A DNA stretch of 64,000 nucleotides from JBBDXS01 sp040902195 (GTDB lineage Bacteria > Chloroflexota > Dehalococcoidia > DSTF01 > RBG-16-68-14). The first letter of the stretch is position 1. Each line of letters starts with the position of its first letter. The stretch spans positions 124,001 through 188,000 of the forward strand of contig JBBDXS010000002.1 in the NCBI GenBank assembly GCA_040902195.1. The letters are read 5' to 3'. Positions 51,501 to 57,767 of this stretch are shown here, piece after piece. The translations under genes were made by a program, and so were the position numbers. A model generated the notes under the pieces. The model was not told where the DNA came from and made no database searches. It saw only the letters and a list, made by a program, of their open reading frames with translations.

Positions 51501-51767
51501 CGCATCCTCTTCCTCGTGTCGGACGGGAGGCCGCAGGACCACGGCTACGGGCGGGACAGGACGGAGAAGGAGTACGCGATCCACGACACGAAGCAGGCGC
51601 TGGTGGAGGCGCGTCGCAAGGGGATCACGCCGTTCGCGCTGACGGTCGATAAGGAAGGCCACGACTACCTGGGGCAGATGTGCGAAGACATGGGCTACGA
51701 GGTCCTCGCGGACATCGAGACGCTGCCCAGCAGGCTACCAACGCTGTACAGGAGACTTACGGAGTAG
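48540..51767 (+). CDS. NorD/CbbO-like VWA protein with N-terminal helical repeats
   Basis: A 1075-residue cytoplasmic protein. Residues about 10-330 consist of about eight 40-residue helical repeats with a W/A-rich pattern (LRAWAEEGLSLAEHS, FRRWVHAGRDLAEHS, ITEWAMLGRHLYRGH). The middle part has YLTDMERFFDMFGDRRLALD and an acidic, Pro-rich stretch. The C-terminal VWA domain has a MIDAS FLLDMSAST near 851-859, followed by GIYGFSGYGRDNVEFYVIKD and LFLVSDGRPQDHGYG, as in NorD and CobT-like proteins. These work with a MoxR ATPase (see 34570) to insert metal or activate an enzyme. TACAAT at 48525-48530 stands 9 bases before ATG. Confidence 0.88.
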   Translation: MSFQSFVLEAERKLAGHSASAAEEFRRALEELSPRLSEADLRAWAEEGLSLAEHSLRSWEAAVEYFRVSPAVLGVLDDAAFRRWVHAGRDLAEHSSVVAASYFRASVRAVPYLDEHRITEWAMLGRHLYRGHWKSISLASMFFAAGPGLLPLLTMEQLARLTALVESVAERSYELATDCLDAAPHLFGMLDREDRTPFLALATSVADASWADVRQLFQRGGTIVEAIAEGERGRLLALGSRVAGHLGRNAYALFAEGAEALARVPRDAHGDLLGLAEELAVGSPTAAMEFLKSAPSVLRRVNPSDLQRWHAAGHRILEGSRPGGEAYFRLESGKGEDVLRALSSRVELTEVGGVLRLYCKALTGTDISIQPSAALAEKGIGWVHEERPSTEGTTVYLPEFSDEHVDKSNNFAVYKVYATHQTAHIEFGSFWFRFDRDGAVLPRRRNVIEQERTASPGNGKRYLTDMERFFDMFGDRRLALDLFTIVEDARIDALVRGEYMGIRRSWSESQEAELERRPDVRSLPLREALVENLVRASLDGAQTMVWPEQLAPVLAEAIRLLRLVQAADAIVEDAAEATLLLYDLVSSVPNVPSDMIEDLDWVEMGEDALDVMSSSGGGQPSEMPDMPGGEEQPYEGPQPVDFRGDFKPELVQLLMRLRLKEGQDGPGDLSPLTAEQLKELMEKSVEINVSGMAEGDLASTIGLFLTNLEKEAGTPIPDQELPPQDGTPGVEEGEEQPLEREVKAFYYDEWDFRAADYKPGWCCVHEQWLEEGDGEYYEETLREHAALVAETRRQFELLRPELFRKIKNVYDGEEFDLDLVIEYFVEKRAGHPYTDKVYWRRNKVERDVAVAFLLDMSASTDEEIEKRKQKYHDEPDFDDDPRRYFQWLAQRRTQHAITPPKRIIDLEKESTVLLIRALETIGDQYGIYGFSGYGRDNVEFYVIKDLAEPFSDHVARRIDKIAPIRSTRMGPAIRHATAKLSEYDAKVRILFLVSDGRPQDHGYGRDRTEKEYAIHDTKQALVEARRKGITPFALTVDKEGHDYLGQMCEDMGYEVLADIETLPSRLPTLYRRLTE

Positions 51768-53282
51768 CTGGGGGGAGAGTGGCGGCGTGTAACTCGTTAT
51801 GACCGCTCCCTCAGGATCAACCTTAACCACGCGCTCACCTGGCAAGTAGACGAACACGCTGAGCTTCTCGATCTGCTCTGCTCGGAAGTGCACTTCGATT
51901 TCTTCGAACGGAGGGTCGAGTGACTCGTCATAGATCGTCGTTGGCCACGCGCCTTCGTATGTAAATGCGTCCGCCACTTCAATCGTCACGACGCCTCCGA
52001 GGAATCGCAGGTTGGACGAGTGCCAGACCCCAGGCCCTTTCACCTCGTAAGGCCGTCCACCCAGGATCTCCTGTACTCGCGGATCCCGTTCGGCAATCTC
52101 GCGCAGCTGAGCCTCGGCTTCCTCTGTAAGCACAGGGATCGTTGCGTCGGGAGGCGTAGTGGGTGAGGGAACGATCGCTATCGGCGGCTCGATCTGCGCC
52201 TCGGCGTTCGGATCGACGATGTTCATCTCGGCGCGCATGGTCATGGGCGGCTCGAAGCCGAACGCAAGGTCCGTCGGGTCGTCGGGACCGATCGAGTAGG
52301 CGAACGTGAGCTTCGCGGGCGTAAGCGTGTCCCTCGCGAACCAGACATCGACGGTGAAGTCCGCCGGTAGCTTTTCTTCGGTGTACTGGAGCTCGCTCGG
52401 GAAGATCTCGGACCCTTGGGGTGTCTGATCCGGGTAGAACTCCAGCGTCGTGCCTTGTGGCAGCAGGTCGAGCAGGGCAGGTTTGTCGAGCCGGACGTGG
52501 TACGCGTCGGAGCCGTTGACGGTCTCCTCGCCGGCGACGGGCAGCGTGACGCTGTCGAAACGGAACGCTTGAAGATAGAAGCCGGGCGTGGCGTACTGGC
52601 GTAGGGTCACGAGAATGTCGTTGGAGTCGCCGGGCTCGACGCCGCGCTGCCACTCGCCGCCGGGCTCACGCCACCAGGCGCGCTCGCCGATGACGGTTAT
52701 TTCGCTTGTCGTTGGGCGCTGGAGACCTTGCTCGAATAGCGTTGCATACGGCTCGCCGGAGATTGCGAGGAGGCCATCGATTCGGTCCGGCGATTTGAAA
52801 GCACCGTCGAACGTCAGATGGAAGTCGCCTCCGGCGGCCGACACGTCCAGCGTCGTTGTGAACGCAATGTTTTCGAGCGCCGTGATCGCGCTCTGCGGCA
52901 CCTGGAGCGTTCCATCAACGAGAGCGTCATTGCCGTCTGATCCGCCACCACCGCGCGTGAGGAGGAACGCAAGCAGGCCGAGACTGCCGAGTACGGTCGC
53001 GAAGGCCGCTGCGGCGCCAGCCGCGGCCAGTGGACCGCCGCGACCGTGCAGAAACGGCGGCATGAGCGCGAGCCACCAGGGCGGCCGCTCCGGGTAGTAC
53101 GCCGCCTCGTGGCGGTTGCGCACACCGAGCTTGCCGATGATCTCCGAGACGTGCTTGCTCACCGCCGAGCGGCTGACGCCGAGCCGTTCGGCGATCTGCG
53201 CGTCGGTCAAGCCGCAGCGGAGTTGGCCGAGCACCTCTTCCTCACGCGGCGTCAGGCGCTCGCGAGTCTGCGGACCTTCCAT
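51735..53282 (-). CDS. LuxR-type HTH transmembrane protein with large ectodomain
   Basis: A 515-residue protein with a complete LuxR/GerE helix-turn-helix at the N-terminus (LTPREEEVLGQLRCGLTDAQ and AERLGVSRSAVSKHVSEIIG, about 10-60). One membrane helix (about 88-110) follows, then about 400 residues outside. The ectodomain includes FHLTFDGAFKSPDRIDGLLA and ERAWWREPGGEWQRG, resembling the LppX/LolA-like lipid-binding folds, and a Pro-rich linker near 350. It might sense an envelope ligand and act on DNA directly from the membrane, as ToxR/CadC do. Its stop overlaps the VWA gene end by 33 bases (convergent). Confidence 0.75.
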   Translation of the reverse strand: MEGPQTRERLTPREEEVLGQLRCGLTDAQIAERLGVSRSAVSKHVSEIIGKLGVRNRHEAAYYPERPPWWLALMPPFLHGRGGPLAAAGAAAAFATVLGSLGLLAFLLTRGGGGSDGNDALVDGTLQVPQSAITALENIAFTTTLDVSAAGGDFHLTFDGAFKSPDRIDGLLAISGEPYATLFEQGLQRPTTSEITVIGERAWWREPGGEWQRGVEPGDSNDILVTLRQYATPGFYLQAFRFDSVTLPVAGEETVNGSDAYHVRLDKPALLDLLPQGTTLEFYPDQTPQGSEIFPSELQYTEEKLPADFTVDVWFARDTLTPAKLTFAYSIGPDDPTDLAFGFEPPMTMRAEMNIVDPNAEAQIEPPIAIVPSPTTPPDATIPVLTEEAEAQLREIAERDPRVQEILGGRPYEVKGPGVWHSSNLRFLGGVVTIEVADAFTYEGAWPTTIYDESLDPPFEEIEVHFRAEQIEKLSVFVYLPGERVVKVDPEGAVITSYTPPLSPQLLRKSPVQRW

Positions 53283-53371
53283 CGCTTCCTAGTCTACGGG
53301 GCCACGCGCTCGCCGTCCCTGGCACAAAGCTAGGCGAATCTAAGCCACTCCTATCTGCTAACCTACGTTCC

Positions 53372-54637
53372 ATGACCCAGGTCGCAGCTCGCACGCCCTA
53401 TCGCCCGCCGGCGGGCGCCGCCGGGCAGCGCATCGTCGTCCGGCTGGGCGAGATCACGCTGAAGAAAAAGAACCGCCCGTACTTCATCCGACAGCTCGGG
53501 CGCAACGTGCGGCGCGCGCTGCACGGACTCGACATCGAGGACGTCGAGCTGAGCCCGAACCGCGTCCTGATCACGCCCGGCACGGACGCGGAGTGGCCGG
53601 AGCTGCGCGACCGCCTGCAGCGCGTGTTCGGCATCCAGAACTTCTCGCTAACGGAGCGCTTTCCGTGGGACGTGGACGTGATCCGCGACGCCGTCCTGCA
53701 GGTCGCGGCGCAGCGCACGTTCGAGAGCTTTCGCATCACGGTGCAGCGCAGCGACAAGCGCTTCCCCGGCACGTCGCAGGAGCTCGAGTACGCGATCGGC
53801 GCGGCGGTGCAGGCGGCCTCCGGCGCGCGCGTCGACCTCGACCATCCGGAGATCGCGTTCCGCATCGAGATCCTGCCCGGCGGCGCGTACGTCTACACGG
53901 AGCGCGTCCAGGGGCCGGGCGGCCTGCCGGCGGGCGTGAGCGGCCACGCCGTCGCTCTGCTGTCGGGCGGGATCGACTCGCCGGTGGCGGCGTGGCGCAT
54001 GATCGGACGCGGCTGCCGCGTCACGTTCGTGCACTTCCAATCGTTCCCGTACCTCGACGCGTCGTCGCGCGACAAAGCGATTACGCTGGTGCGCGAGTTG
54101 ACGAAGTGGCAGTACAAGAGCCGCCTCCACATCGTGTCGTTTGGCGACGTTCAGCACCAGATCGTGGCGTCGTGCCCGCCCAAGCTGCGCGTCGTGCTCT
54201 ACCGGCGCTTCATGGTGCGCATCGCGCAGGCGATCGCGGAGCGCGAACGAGCGGAGGCGCTCGTCACGGGCGAGAGCCTCGGGCAGGTGTCGTCGCAAAC
54301 GCTGTCGAATATAGCGACGATCGATGCCGCGGCGACGCTGCCGATCCTGCGGCCGCTTGTCGGGTGGGACAAAGAGGAGATCATCAGCGAGGCGAAGGCG
54401 CTCGGCACGTACGAGACATCGATCGAGCCGGACCAGGACTGCTGCACGCTGTTCGTGCCGCGCAGTCCGGCCACGGGCAGCACGACGCGCGAGGCCGACC
54501 GTGCCGAGGCCGCGCTCGATGTCGGCGCGATGGTGCGGCAGGGCCTCGAGAGCGTCGAGACGCTGGAGTTTCAGTGGCCTGAGGAACTGGAAGCTAGAGG
54601 CTTGAGGTTGGAAGCTAGAACTGCTCGGCCGGAGTGA
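53372..54637 (+). CDS. thiI: tRNA 4-thiouridine synthase ThiI
   Basis: A 421-residue ThiI. NFLD/THUMP region (about 20-180, VRLGEITLKKKNRPYFIRQL at the start) precedes the PP-loop ATPase domain with ALLSGGIDSPVAAWRMIGRG near 191-210 and the conserved CCTLFVP segment near 357-363 (catalytic Cys region). There is no C-terminal rhodanese domain, so sulfur for s4U must come from another carrier. The last 20 or so residues (LEARGLRLEARTARPE) derive from a dispersed simple repeat. Its stop overlaps the next start by 4 bases. Confidence 0.93.
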   Translation: MTQVAARTPYRPPAGAAGQRIVVRLGEITLKKKNRPYFIRQLGRNVRRALHGLDIEDVELSPNRVLITPGTDAEWPELRDRLQRVFGIQNFSLTERFPWDVDVIRDAVLQVAAQRTFESFRITVQRSDKRFPGTSQELEYAIGAAVQAASGARVDLDHPEIAFRIEILPGGAYVYTERVQGPGGLPAGVSGHAVALLSGGIDSPVAAWRMIGRGCRVTFVHFQSFPYLDASSRDKAITLVRELTKWQYKSRLHIVSFGDVQHQIVASCPPKLRVVLYRRFMVRIAQAIAERERAEALVTGESLGQVSSQTLSNIATIDAAATLPILRPLVGWDKEEIISEAKALGTYETSIEPDQDCCTLFVPRSPATGSTTREADRAEAALDVGAMVRQGLESVETLEFQWPEELEARGLRLEARTARPE

Positions 54638-55065
54638 TGGCCTCGCGACGTGCCGTCGCCGTCGTCGTGCGGCGCGACGATGGGCTCGTGCTGGCGGTGC
54701 AGCGACCCGACGAGCCGGGCGAGGAGCTGCCGCTCGTTTGGGGTCTTCCCGCAACGACGCTGCGCGAGGACGAGGCGGACGAAGAGGCGATACGGCGCAT
54801 CGGACGTGGGAAGCTCGGCGTCGAGCTGCAGCCGGGACGCGTCGTGGGGCTGGGCGAGCAGGGCCGCCTCGATTACACACTGCGTATGACCGTGTACGAC
54901 GCGTCGATGACGGGCGAGCCACGGCTACCCGATCGAGACGGCGCGAGCGGACCGACCCTGTACGTCGCGCTCGACTGGCTGCCGGCGGAATCGTTCCGCG
55001 AGGCGGCAGACCGCGGCTCGCTCTGCTGTCGCGTCTTTCTCGAGGCGCAGGCCAAGACGAGATAA
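54634..55065 (+). CDS. degenerate Nudix-fold protein
   Basis: A 143-residue protein with a Nudix start (RRAVAVVVRRDDGLVLAVQR, then LPLVWGLPATTLREDEADEE). The Nudix box is broken: the REUxEE acids that bind Mg are replaced (AIRRIGRGKLGVEL), so hydrolysis is unlikely. The later DWLPAESFREAADRGSLCCR resembles the C-terminal strands of the fold. It overlaps thiI by 4 bases. It may bind a nucleotide without cleaving it. Confidence 0.65.
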   Translation: MMASRRAVAVVVRRDDGLVLAVQRPDEPGEELPLVWGLPATTLREDEADEEAIRRIGRGKLGVELQPGRVVGLGEQGRLDYTLRMTVYDASMTGEPRLPDRDGASGPTLYVALDWLPAESFREAADRGSLCCRVFLEAQAKTR

Positions 55066-55091
55066 GCGAACGCCGGAGCGTCCGCTTATCT
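55060..55091. terminator. hairpin terminator between convergent genes
   Basis: AGATAAGCG (55060-55068) pairs with CGCTTATCT (55083-55091), with an inner ACG/CGT extension. It overlaps the Nudix stop codon and could serve both that gene and the convergent SnoaL-like gene. Confidence 0.6.
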
Positions 55092-55118
55092 CTATTCCTG
55101 CGTCGCCGTCTATTCGCG

Positions 55119-55541
55119 TTAGGCCGTGGCGGCCGCGGGCACGACGCCGAGCTGCTGCATCATGTGCATCATGTCCATGTACTCGCGCTCGGCGATGATC
55201 TTGCCGTCGCGCACGTCGACAACGTCGCAGACGGGCAAGGTCACCTTCTTGCCTGTCGGGGCGATGCCCTGAAAGTCACCGTCGTGCGTGCCGCTGCCGA
55301 TGAACTCGACGAGCGCCGTGTCGCCGGCGACGTAGATCTTCTTCACGTCGATCTTGGCGTCTGACATCGCATTCGCGAACATCTGGGCGACGCCGAGGCC
55401 CACGTCCGGTCCACCCTTCACCTGGTCACCATCGCCGCCGGTGTAGGAATACTCGGGATGGAGCATCCCACGATAGCGGTCCCAGTCGCGGCTGTTGAAG
55501 CACTCCATGTACTCGCGTACCAAGGCCTCTGTGTTTGACAT
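55119..55541 (-). CDS. SnoaL-like/ester-cyclase family protein
   Basis: A 140-residue NTF2-fold protein: VREYMECFNSRDWDRYRGML near 8-27, then SYTGGDGDQVKGGP, GDFQGIAPTGKKVTLPVCDV near 89-108 and VDVRDGKIIAEREYMDMMHM near 108-127. The pattern is that of SnoaL-like ester cyclases, where a His/Asp pair acts on polyketide-like substrates; many are of unknown role. It is 52 bases downstream of the F420-dependent oxidoreductase gene, probably the same operon. Confidence 0.85.
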   Translation of the reverse strand: MSNTEALVREYMECFNSRDWDRYRGMLHPEYSYTGGDGDQVKGGPDVGLGVAQMFANAMSDAKIDVKKIYVAGDTALVEFIGSGTHDGDFQGIAPTGKKVTLPVCDVVDVRDGKIIAEREYMDMMHMMQQLGVVPAAATA

Positions 55542-55592
55542 TGTGGTCTCCTCTCGTGAACCCTCGCTTGTTAGCGAGCTCTAGCCAATCGG

Positions 55593-56609
55593 CTATGCTG
55601 CCTTCAGCTCCTTGATCATGTCCTGGAGCCGCTCCTCGTCCTCCGGGGAGCGGACCGGGATGGCGAACGTCAAGCGGTCGATCAGGCCTTCGCTCTTCGC
55701 CTTGATCTTCTTCACGATCTCGTCGTGCGTGCCGATCACGGCGAACTGCTCGAGCATGTCGTCCGTCATGCGCGTCGCCATCTCCTGCCACTTGCCTTCG
55801 AGCGAGAGGCCGAAGAGCTCCTGGTTCAGGTCGCCCCAGCCCTCGATGTCAAGGACGGGCTTGTAGGTGCGCGTCGACGCGTAGAACGCGAGCTGCTGGC
55901 GCACGGGCGCCTTTGCCTTCTCGACGTCCTCCTCCGTCTTACCGGTAATGACAAAGCCGAGGCCGCAGATCTCGATGTCCTTCATGTCGCGGCCGGCCTT
56001 GTTCGCGCCCTTCTCGATGTTCGGGAGGATCACCTCGCGCAAGTACTTCGGCGTGTTGAAGCCGTGCAGCTTGATGCCGTCGCAGATCTCGCCGACGAGC
56101 TGGCAGTTGTAGGGATTGATCGCGGAGATGTGGACCGGGATCTTCGGGTGCTCGATCGGCCCCGGGTTGAAGAACGGCGACATGAGCGTGTAGCGGTAGT
56201 ACTTGCCCTCGAACTCCGGCTTCGTGCCGTTTTGCCAGGAGTCCCAGATGGCGCGCATCATCATGATGTACTCGCGCATGCGCGGGCCCGGCGGGTGCCA
56301 GTCCATCCCGTAGCGCCGCACGACGTGGCCCTTCACCTGCGTGCCGAGGCCAACCGAAAAGCGACCCTTCGATTGCTTCTGAATGTCCCACGCGATCTGG
56401 GCCGTCGCCATCGGGCTGCGCGGAAACGCGATCGCGACGGCGGTACCGAGCTCGAGGCGCTCGGTGTGCTCCGCGGCGAGCACGTGCGGCAGAAACGGAT
56501 CGTGACCTGTCTCCGGCGTGAAGGCGCCGTCGTAGCCCATGTCCTCGGCCTTGCGCGCGGCCTCGCCGGTCTGCGTGAGATCGAGCGTGAGTCCGGTGTC
56601 GACCTTCAT
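55593..56609 (-). CDS. LLM-class F420-dependent oxidoreductase
   Basis: A 338-residue luciferase-like TIM-barrel oxidoreductase, started at ATG 56609. AARKAEDMGYDGAFTPETGH near 15-34, LELGTAVAIAFPRSPMATAQ near 50-69, and RFSVGLGTQVKGHVVRRYGM near 80-99 are the F420-binding pattern; KIPVHISAINPYNCQLVGEI follows. Such enzymes use reduced F420 (or FMN) on diverse substrates. The TIGR03617-like subgroup is plausible. With SnoaL-like downstream, a degradation or modification pathway is likely but not identified. Confidence 0.88.
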   Translation of the reverse strand: MKVDTGLTLDLTQTGEAARKAEDMGYDGAFTPETGHDPFLPHVLAAEHTERLELGTAVAIAFPRSPMATAQIAWDIQKQSKGRFSVGLGTQVKGHVVRRYGMDWHPPGPRMREYIMMMRAIWDSWQNGTKPEFEGKYYRYTLMSPFFNPGPIEHPKIPVHISAINPYNCQLVGEICDGIKLHGFNTPKYLREVILPNIEKGANKAGRDMKDIEICGLGFVITGKTEEDVEKAKAPVRQQLAFYASTRTYKPVLDIEGWGDLNQELFGLSLEGKWQEMATRMTDDMLEQFAVIGTHDEIVKKIKAKSEGLIDRLTFAIPVRSPEDEERLQDMIKELKAA

Positions 56610-56788
56610 GTCGTCCTCCTCGCAAGCGCGCCGCGCTCCGGGCACCCAGGGCCGGGCGCCACGGTTCTTCCTTGACCCTCGTTCGGGGCTCCCCAGAATA
56701 CGACGGCGCGGGCCTGGCAGGCAAGGAGACCCGCGACCTCGTGCTAGACTAACCGCGCTTTACCTTACGATACAAAAGGAGCCGGACG

Positions 56789-57658
56789 ATGCGTCTCTCT
56801 ACCACGCTGCGCCAGATGCTGGACGAGCCGGAGATCATCGTCCTCCCCGGCGCGTACGACGCGCTGACCGCCCGTCTCGCCGAGCGGGCCGGGTTTCGCG
56901 CCGCGTTCACGACAGGCTTCGGTTTCGCGGCGACGCTGCTGGGCGTCCCGGACTTTGGCCTGCTCACGATGTCGGAGACGATGGACCGCGTGCGCCACAT
57001 CGTCCGCGCGCTGAACATCCCTCTCGTAGCCGACATGGATACGGGCTACGGCAATCCCTTGAACGTGATCCGCACCGTGCGCGAATGCGTTGCGCTGGGC
57101 GTCGCGGGGATCATTCTTGAGGATCAGGAGTGGCCGAAGAAGTGCGGCCACTTCGAAGGCAAGCGCGTCATCGCGGCGGAGGAGCAGGCTGCCAAGATCC
57201 GCGCCGCGGCGGATGCGCGCGAGGGCGACGACCTCGTGATCATCGGCCGCACCGACGCGCGCCAGCCGCTCGGATTGGAGGAGGCGATCCGGCGCGGCAA
57301 GCTCTACCGCGACGCCGGCGCGGACGTCGTCTTCGTCGAGGCGCCGCGCTCGGTCGAAGAGCTGCGCGACGTCGCGCGCGCGATCCCGGACGCGCCGCTC
57401 TTCGCGAACATGATCGAGGGCGGCAAGACGCCACTGCTCAGCTCGGCGGAGCTGCAGGAGCTGGGCTACAAGATGGTCGTCTACCCGCTCTCGGCGCTCT
57501 TCGCCGCGACGCACGCGGTGGAGGAGACGTATCGCGCGCTGTTCGAGGACAAGTCGACGGCGCGGCGGGCGGGATCGATGGTGTCGTTCGAGGAGTTCGA
57601 GGAGATTATCGACGTGCCGGGTTGGCGCGAGCTGGAAGGACGCTACACGGCCGAGTAA
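56789..57658 (+). CDS. isocitrate lyase/PEP mutase-family enzyme
   Basis: A 289-residue TIM-barrel enzyme of the PEP mutase/isocitrate lyase superfamily. IIVLPGAYDALTARLAERAG near 15-34, PLVADMDTGYGNPLNVIRTV near 75-94 (Mg-binding Asp) and LEDQEWPKKCGHFEGKRVI near 109-127 with the KKCGH catalytic Cys, then IIGRTDARQPLGLEEAIRRG. The layout fits 2-methylisocitrate lyase-like or oxaloacetate-decarboxylase-like members. Without its neighbours the exact substrate is open. A TAGACT box near 56743 precedes it. Confidence 0.88.
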   Translation: MRLSTTLRQMLDEPEIIVLPGAYDALTARLAERAGFRAAFTTGFGFAATLLGVPDFGLLTMSETMDRVRHIVRALNIPLVADMDTGYGNPLNVIRTVRECVALGVAGIILEDQEWPKKCGHFEGKRVIAAEEQAAKIRAAADAREGDDLVIIGRTDARQPLGLEEAIRRGKLYRDAGADVVFVEAPRSVEELRDVARAIPDAPLFANMIEGGKTPLLSSAELQELGYKMVVYPLSALFAATHAVEETYRALFEDKSTARRAGSMVSFEEFEEIIDVPGWRELEGRYTAE

Positions 57659-57682
57659 ACGCACGCGATCACGCTTGTCATC

Positions 57683-57758
57683 TATCAATCGATAGAGCCG
57701 CGCTCACCCTTCCGGTGAATGCTCAGGGGCCTACCTCCACCGAATACAAGGTTGGAGG
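57683..57758 (+). promoter_or_regulatory. leader hairpins before the signalling operon
   Basis: CCTCCACC (57734-57741) can pair with GGTTGGAGG (57750-57758) across GAATACAA, with one bulged T. This buries GGAGG, the ribosome site 9 bases before ATG 57768. A second short hairpin TCTATC/GATAGA lies at 57681-57696. Translation of the kinase may thus be regulated by RNA folding; a ligand or protein is not identified. Confidence 0.5.
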
Positions 57759-57767
57759 CATCTATCC

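Noticed and set aside
57683..57767. Cyclic di-GMP (GEMM) riboswitch before the kinase
   Set aside because: The hairpins do not show the conserved GEMM core sequences; only a simple ribosome-site hairpin can be supported.
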